Positions 54,188 to 58,727 of a stretch of DNA of 58,727 nucleotides are shown here, piece by piece. The number at the start of each line of letters is the position of its first letter. Positions within the stretch are counted from its first letter, which is position 1. The position numbers were made by a program, and so were the translations under genes. Source of the stretch: Bacillus sp. SM2101 (GTDB lineage: Bacteria > Bacillota > Bacilli > Bacillales > SM2101); NCBI RefSeq assembly GCF_018588585.1, contig NZ_JAEUFG010000026.1, forward strand, positions 1 through 58,727, read 5' to 3'. The notes beneath the pieces are model-generated. The model ran no database searches, was not told where the DNA came from, and saw nothing but the letters and a program-made list of their open reading frames with translations.

Positions 54188-54667
54188 ATGAAACAGTTAA
54201 TTAGATTAACGTTGTTTTCCATTTTCCTCATCAGCTCAGTTGCTTGCAGTAACGAAGCTGTAAATGATGAAGAAGTTCATGAACTTGTTATGGCATACAA
54301 AAAAGAGCAGTACACAATAGAAGACCCGTCTGCACCCCCTTCAGAGTTTGAAATTTCCGAAAATGTTAGTCACTATTTATCTGAAGATGCTTTATATGAA
54401 CAAAATATAAATAGAATCTTTGATATAGCCCCTAAAGTTGCAAAAAAGCTAAACAAAAAAATTGAATTAGTAGATGTAGTACTTGTAAAAGGTGAAGAAG
54501 ATGAAAATAGCAATATAGATTATGATTATACGATAAAATTAAAAATCGGTACTGATGAGATTATTGAAGTAAATGGACATGTAACAATATCTAATGACAA
54601 TGGTTTGAAGATCATGAGCGACTTTGATCACTTTCGTCATATAGGAGCTAGGTTTATGAATAAATAA
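54188..54667 (+). CDS. Lipoprotein of unknown function, 159 aa
   Basis: The product has a lipoprotein signal (RLTLFSIFLISSVACSNEA, Cys about residue 20) and a strand-helix soluble domain (VAKKLNKKIELVDVVLVKG, IEVNGHVTIS). AAGGAAGTG precedes the ATG. It is membrane-anchored outside; no family is recognised. Confidence 0.7.
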   Translation: MKQLIRLTLFSIFLISSVACSNEAVNDEEVHELVMAYKKEQYTIEDPSAPPSEFEISENVSHYLSEDALYEQNINRIFDIAPKVAKKLNKKIELVDVVLVKGEEDENSNIDYDYTIKLKIGTDEIIEVNGHVTISNDNGLKIMSDFDHFRHIGARFMNK

Positions 54668-55019
54668 GTGTATTAAGCGAGACTAAAGAGTTTAAATCGT
54701 AATTGTCTATTGAATGGCACGAAATGAGGAGCAAATTTAACTTGTTATTTATGAGTTTTATCACAGTAGTATGATCAAATGCTCGTTTTAGCATAGATGT
54801 CGAAGAAAATAGTTTTTCTCCACAATTTCTTAATTTTCTGGATTGGTTGTTTATATATTTTGATTCACCAAAGCAAAGACACTAAGCGGCATCACTTTAG
54901 AATAGGAATAAAGCCTCTGGATCTTGTTGGTAAGATTGTAATAAAAAATTTACTAGCGAAGATGGTGGCTGAAATATGATTATAAGATATCCCCTAGCTA
55001 AAGGTGGTTCGACAATATT

Positions 55020-55390
55020 TTCATGTTGAAGAACCGTATTTAAGAGAGGGTTTAGGGTGAGATAGACGTGATAACGATTATCCCATCCTATTTGTGCGCT
55101 GTAATTTTTGGGTGAAGTTCGTGATGCAAAAAGAAAAACTGAATGCTTTTGGTTATGTTTCAGGTGTGGGCTTACAACATGGTTATATGGAAGTATACTC
55201 GTACATCCTGAATAATGTCAGGGTATTGGTCAAGCTTTAGTAAGAGTATGATTGAGAGAGTCAGAACGGTTTGGCTTGGGTATCATCACTTTAACACATA
55301 GCAAAAAGCATTTGAAATTTCATTGAAAATGTGAATTTACTCCTTGTTAGGGCGGGATATGGGTAAGCAAAAAGATTGATAATATTTACA
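55020..55390 (+). pseudogene. Degraded GNAT acetyltransferase-like remnant
   Basis: Coding-looking fragments in shifting frames read LNAFGYVSGVGLQHGYMEV, GQGIGQALV (the acetyl-CoA loop), LGIITLTHSKKHLKFH and KCEFTPC, the normal order of a GNAT domain. Frameshifts and stops separate them. It is a relic. The surrounding gap (54668-55997) also carries a possible minus-strand fragment (DPKPVVVNMEYGTKKLL) near 55780-55870 and no intact gene. Confidence 0.4.
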
Positions 55391-55997
55391 ACTGATTTGT
55401 AAAGAAAGCGGGGTTCAAATGTAATGAAAGGCAACGGATTGTCTGTCATCATATAACTTAAGTATTTATAACGAAAGTAATTAGATTGACAGCTAACACA
55501 AAATCTCATGTCTATCAGCAACTTAGTTTAAAGTTTAAGAAAATCCTATTTTCGATCAAATAATATTGATGTGAGCATATGTCCTTTCACCGGGAATTTG
55601 CTGTTTTTGTAATTGCAAATATTAGGTTCCGAAGGAATATGTCGATATGTTTTTGTTTTTAATAGGGTGATCTATTCGATGATGGCATGCATATAAATAT
55701 TTTGAAGTTCTGCTCATGACAAGATCGAATCATTCTATAGTTTATTCCTTAATATCATTTAGAATGAGGAAATCAAGTTTTGGTTCCAATGTCTTCATCA
55801 AATACATTTAATAGTTTTTTAGTGCCATATTCCATATTAACAACGACTGGTTTAGGGTCATTTTTCGACAAAAAAAGTCATAAAATTTGCAAAAAGAAGA
55901 AAAATATTAATTTACAATATTTTCAGTAAATAATATAATAGTTTCAGTGGGCTATAACCACTACATACAAAAAATTACATTTAGGGGGAGATTCAAT

Positions 55998-57704
55998 TTG
56001 AAGAAGACAAAGCTGTATTTGCTTCTCACATTGCTGTTAGCATTCACTATGGTCTTTGCTGCATGCGGAAATAGTGAAACAACCTCTGAGACAGAAGAGG
56101 TAGCAGAAAGTAACGAAACGACTGAAGAATCAGAAGAACAAACAGAAGAAGAAACAGAAGCGAATGAAACAGGACTTGCAGAAAATCAAGTTTTACGTGT
56201 GAATAATAATTCAGAGCCGAGTACTTTAAATCCTGGCTTAGCAGAAGATACAACTTCTTCGGCAGTTTTATTACAATCATTTGAAGGTTTAACGCGTGTC
56301 GGTAAAGAAGGTAAGCCTGAGATGGCAATGGCCGAGGATTATGAAATGTCTGATGATGGTCTTACTTATACGTTTAAACTTCGTGATGGCCTAAAATGGT
56401 CTAATGGTGACGCTTTAACAGCACATGATTTTGAATATGCTTGGAAATGGGTGCTACAAAACCCTGAAGCAAACTATGCTTATATTCTTGATTATGTAAA
56501 GAATGCTGAAGCAGCTAGAAATGGTGAAGTTGACCTTTCTGAAGTTGGTGTTAAAGCACTTGATGATCTGACTCTTGAAGTTCAGCTAGAAAATCCAACT
56601 GCTTACTTCTTAGAGCTTACTGCATTTTATACTTATTTCCCAGTGAATAGTAAAGTTTCAGAAGCAAATGCTGACTGGGCATTAGATGCTGGACCTGATT
56701 ACACTTCAAATGGTCCTTTCAAACTAGCATCATGGGAGCATAACGATATAATTGTACTGGAAAAGAATGAAAATTATTGGGATGCAGATTCAGTAACATT
56801 AGAAACAATTGAGATCATTATGATTAATGATCAAAACACTGAATTAACGATGTTTGACAATGATGAGTTAGATTGGGCGGGTGACCCAACTGGTAGTTTA
56901 CCTTCTGAGGCATTACCAAGCCTTAAAGAAGCAGGTATTTTAAATGTTAAGCCTATTGCTGGTGTATATTGGTATAAATTTAATACTGAAGAAGCACCAT
57001 TTAACAATAAGAAGATTCGTAAAGCGTTTGCGTATTCAATTGACCGTAAAGCAATTGTTGAAAATATAACACAAGGTGGAGAAGTTCCAGCCTTTGGTAT
57101 CATTCCACCATCTATCTTCCCAGAAGCAGCTGAAGGGGGATATTTTAAAGATGCGGATTATGAAACTGCTAAACAATTGTTGGAAGAAGGTTTAGCGGAA
57201 GAAGGTTATGCAAGTGTAGAAGACCTTCCTGCTATCGAGCTTTCGTACAATACGAATGAAACACATGCTAAAGTTGCACAAGCAATCCAAGATATGTGGA
57301 AGAAAAATCTAGGTGTAGAAGTGGAATTATTTAATCAGGAGTTTGCCGTTCATCTTGATGCAATGGATGCGGGTAATTACCAAATTGCTCGTTTAGGATG
57401 GCTAGGAGACTTTAACGACGCAATGAACTTCTTAGAAATATATAAAGAGGTCGGCGGAAACAATGATACTCGATGGGAAAATGATGAGTATAAAAAGTTA
57501 TTGGATGATTCTAACAAAGAGACAGATCCTGCAAAACGAAAAGAGCTTTTAAGCAAAGCTGATGAACTTATCATGGAAGAAATGCCAATTGCTCCAATCT
57601 ATTATTATACAAATGCGTATGTGAAGAAAGACAACTTAAAAGGCGTTGTAGTTTCTGGATTAGGAGACGTACAATATAAATGGGCATATTTCGAAGCGAA
57701 ATAA
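55998..57704 (+). CDS. oppA: Oligopeptide ABC transporter substrate-binding protein (OppA-like)
   Basis: The 568-aa product has a lipoprotein signal (KKTKLYLLLTLLLAF, then VFAAC), an acidic linker rich in Glu/Thr, and the SBP_bac_5 solute-binding fold: LRVNNNSEPSTLNPG, LRDGLKWSNGDALTAHDFEYA, and later RKAFAYSIDRKAIVENITQ. It binds peptides outside the membrane for the permease encoded next. The TTG at 55998 follows AGGGGGAG; upstream in-frame codons give no signal peptide. A long hairpin lies between it and the permease gene, which usually adjusts their relative expression. Confidence 0.92.
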   Translation: MKKTKLYLLLTLLLAFTMVFAACGNSETTSETEEVAESNETTEESEEQTEEETEANETGLAENQVLRVNNNSEPSTLNPGLAEDTTSSAVLLQSFEGLTRVGKEGKPEMAMAEDYEMSDDGLTYTFKLRDGLKWSNGDALTAHDFEYAWKWVLQNPEANYAYILDYVKNAEAARNGEVDLSEVGVKALDDLTLEVQLENPTAYFLELTAFYTYFPVNSKVSEANADWALDAGPDYTSNGPFKLASWEHNDIIVLEKNENYWDADSVTLETIEIIMINDQNTELTMFDNDELDWAGDPTGSLPSEALPSLKEAGILNVKPIAGVYWYKFNTEEAPFNNKKIRKAFAYSIDRKAIVENITQGGEVPAFGIIPPSIFPEAAEGGYFKDADYETAKQLLEEGLAEEGYASVEDLPAIELSYNTNETHAKVAQAIQDMWKKNLGVEVELFNQEFAVHLDAMDAGNYQIARLGWLGDFNDAMNFLEIYKEVGGNNDTRWENDEYKKLLDDSNKETDPAKRKELLSKADELIMEEMPIAPIYYYTNAYVKKDNLKGVVVSGLGDVQYKWAYFEAK

Positions 57705-57759
57705 CCAATCGATAAATGATAGTGACCGATATATACTAGAATAAAAGTTAACTAACGAG

Positions 57760-57877
57760 GGTGACTCATAAAGATCCGACCATGAACCCATTTATTGTAT
57801 ATAGGGAATGTTGCCCGGATACTATACAATAATTGGAGTTAGTAGGTCTGACCTTTAGCTTTGAGTCACCTGTTTTT
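57760..57877 (+). terminator. Long hairpin between oppA and oppB
   Basis: GGTGACTCATAAAG and CTTTGAGTCACC, almost 90 bases apart, pair to form the base of a long imperfect hairpin followed by TTTTT. It may lower expression of downstream permease genes relative to oppA or act in RNA processing. Confidence 0.5.
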
Positions 57878-57911
57878 ATAGTTCAAGTTAATGTTGCGGA
57901 GGTGTACAACC

Positions 57912-58727
57912 TTGTTTAAGTATATTTTAAAACGTCTTGGATTTATAATAATTACTCTTTTAGTAATTATTACTGTAACCTTTTTCCTTATGAAAGCAGC
58001 ACCTGGAGGACCATTTACCTCAGAAAAGCCACCACCACCTGAAATTTTAGAAAAACTTAATGAATATTATGGTCTTAATCAGCCTTGGTATGCTCAATAT
58101 TTTGATTATTTAGTTTCAGTAGCTAGCTGGGATTTCGGTCCATCCTTTAAGTACAACGGACAATCTGTAAATGATTTTATTAATGATGGATTCCCAGTAT
58201 CATTAATACTTGGACTGGAGGCTATTTTTCTAGCATTGGCTTTTGGAGTATTATTTGGAGTTATTTCAGCTCTCAGACATAATAAGTGGCAAGATTATTC
58301 CGTGATGGTCTTTGCAGTATTAGGAATATCAGTTCCTAGCTTTATCATTGCGTCAGTCCTACAATATGTATTTGCGATGAAATTAGGGCTATTTCCAGTG
58401 GCTAGATTTGAATCATTTTCTTACCATGTTTTACCTGCAATTGCTTTAGCGTCGACACCGCTGGCATTTATTGCGCGACTTACTAGGTCAAGTATGCTTG
58501 AAGTCTTAGCTTCAGATTATATAAGAACAGCGAAGGCAAAGGGCATCAAAAATACCGTTGTCGTCGTTAAGCATGCCATTCGTAATGCCTTAATGCCTGT
58601 TGTTTCCTATATGGGTCCACTAACAGCTGGGATTTTAACAGGTAGCTTTATTATCGAGAGTATATTTGGTATTCCTGGGTTAGGTAGCCACTTCGTTCGG
58701 TCGATTACAGATCGTGATTATACAACG
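57912..58727 (+). CDS. oppB: Oligopeptide ABC transporter permease (OppB-like), 3' end outside window
   Basis: The 272 visible residues begin [18 protein letters not shown] and include TM helices and the conserved EAA loop ([20 protein letters not shown]), which contacts the ATPase. The product is a typical OppB/DppB inner-membrane permease. The TTG start follows GGAGGTG by seven bases. It runs past the window end, so its full length (usually about 310-340 aa) and the rest of the operon are not visible. Confidence 0.9.
   Translation, partial: MFKYILKRLGFIIITLLVIITVTFFLMKAAPGGPFTSEKPPPPEILEKLNEYYGLNQPWYAQYFDYLVSVASWDFGPSFKYNGQSVNDFINDGFPVSLILGLEAIFLALAFGVLFGVISALRHNKWQDYSVMVFAVLGISVPSFIIASVLQYVFAMKLGLFPVARFESFSYHVLPAIALASTPLAFIARLTRSSMLEVLASDYIRTAKAKGIKNTVVVVKHAIRNALMPVVSYMGPLTAGILTGSFIIESIFGIPGLGSHFVRSITDRDYTT

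Noticed and set aside
54797-54979. 60-aa plus-strand ORF
   Set aside because: It has no ribosome binding site, and the short hydrophobic start followed by a basic tail does not look like a real protein.

Overview
This window looks like chromosomal DNA of an endospore-forming member of the Bacillaceae. It is AT-rich, has strong GGAGG-type ribosome binding sites and frequent TTG/GTG starts, and carries collagen-like spore-surface proteins, ECF sigma/anti-sigma pairs, Ada, AIM24 and Opp genes typical of Bacillus relatives. I cannot name the species from sequence alone. There are no rRNA genes, CRISPR arrays, intact prophages or intact transposases. There are many small dispersed repeats, decayed genes and leader-type regulatory regions.

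Layout. 1-2.5 kb: a structured RNA-like element and two uncharacterised proteins. 2.7-6.2 kb: a VOC protein divergent from a WYL regulator, then two acetyltransferases, the first behind a candidate leader-peptide attenuator. 6.7-7.6 kb: three small membrane-protein genes on the minus strand, one frameshifted. 8-12 kb: a histidine phosphatase, a second copy of the structured element, and a rifampicin phosphotransferase-like gene. 12.7-25.5 kb: a spore-surface island with a cupin, an endospore-appendage-like subunit, two tandem YVTN beta-propellers, three collagen-like glycoprotein-type genes, a P-domain protein and a frameshifted appendage-like gene, interspersed with decayed foreign ORFs. 25.6-34.8 kb: a WYL regulator divergent from a short-chain dehydrogenase, then Ada, AIM24, a DMT permease, an ArsR-type regulator and an ABC-F protein behind a leader peptide. 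35.6-41 kb: a short beta-propeller, an HD phosphohydrolase, an ECF sigma/anti-sigma pair and a methyltransferase behind a leader peptide, three-way junction and terminator. 41.8-58.7 kb: a class B PBP, two Nudix hydrolases, a second histidyl-tRNA synthetase behind a His-codon leader peptide and terminator, a VOC/ECF-sigma divergent pair, an ECF sigma/anti-sigma operon, lipoproteins, and the start of an oligopeptide ABC transporter operon.

Themes. (i) At least four genes (acetyltransferase, ABC-F, methyltransferase, HisRS paralogue) lie behind short, well-initiated leader ORFs followed by competing hairpins or terminators, which suggests translation-coupled attenuation. The HisRS leader ends in three consecutive His codons and is the most striking case. 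(ii) An AT-rich repeat of about 140-165 bp with AGGCT(G/C)TTTTCG-type inverted ends occurs about nine times, and one copy sits between the HisRS terminator and the HisRS gene. (iii) The spore-surface island combines collagen-like, beta-propeller and appendage-like proteins with duplicated promoters, and shows recent duplication and decay.
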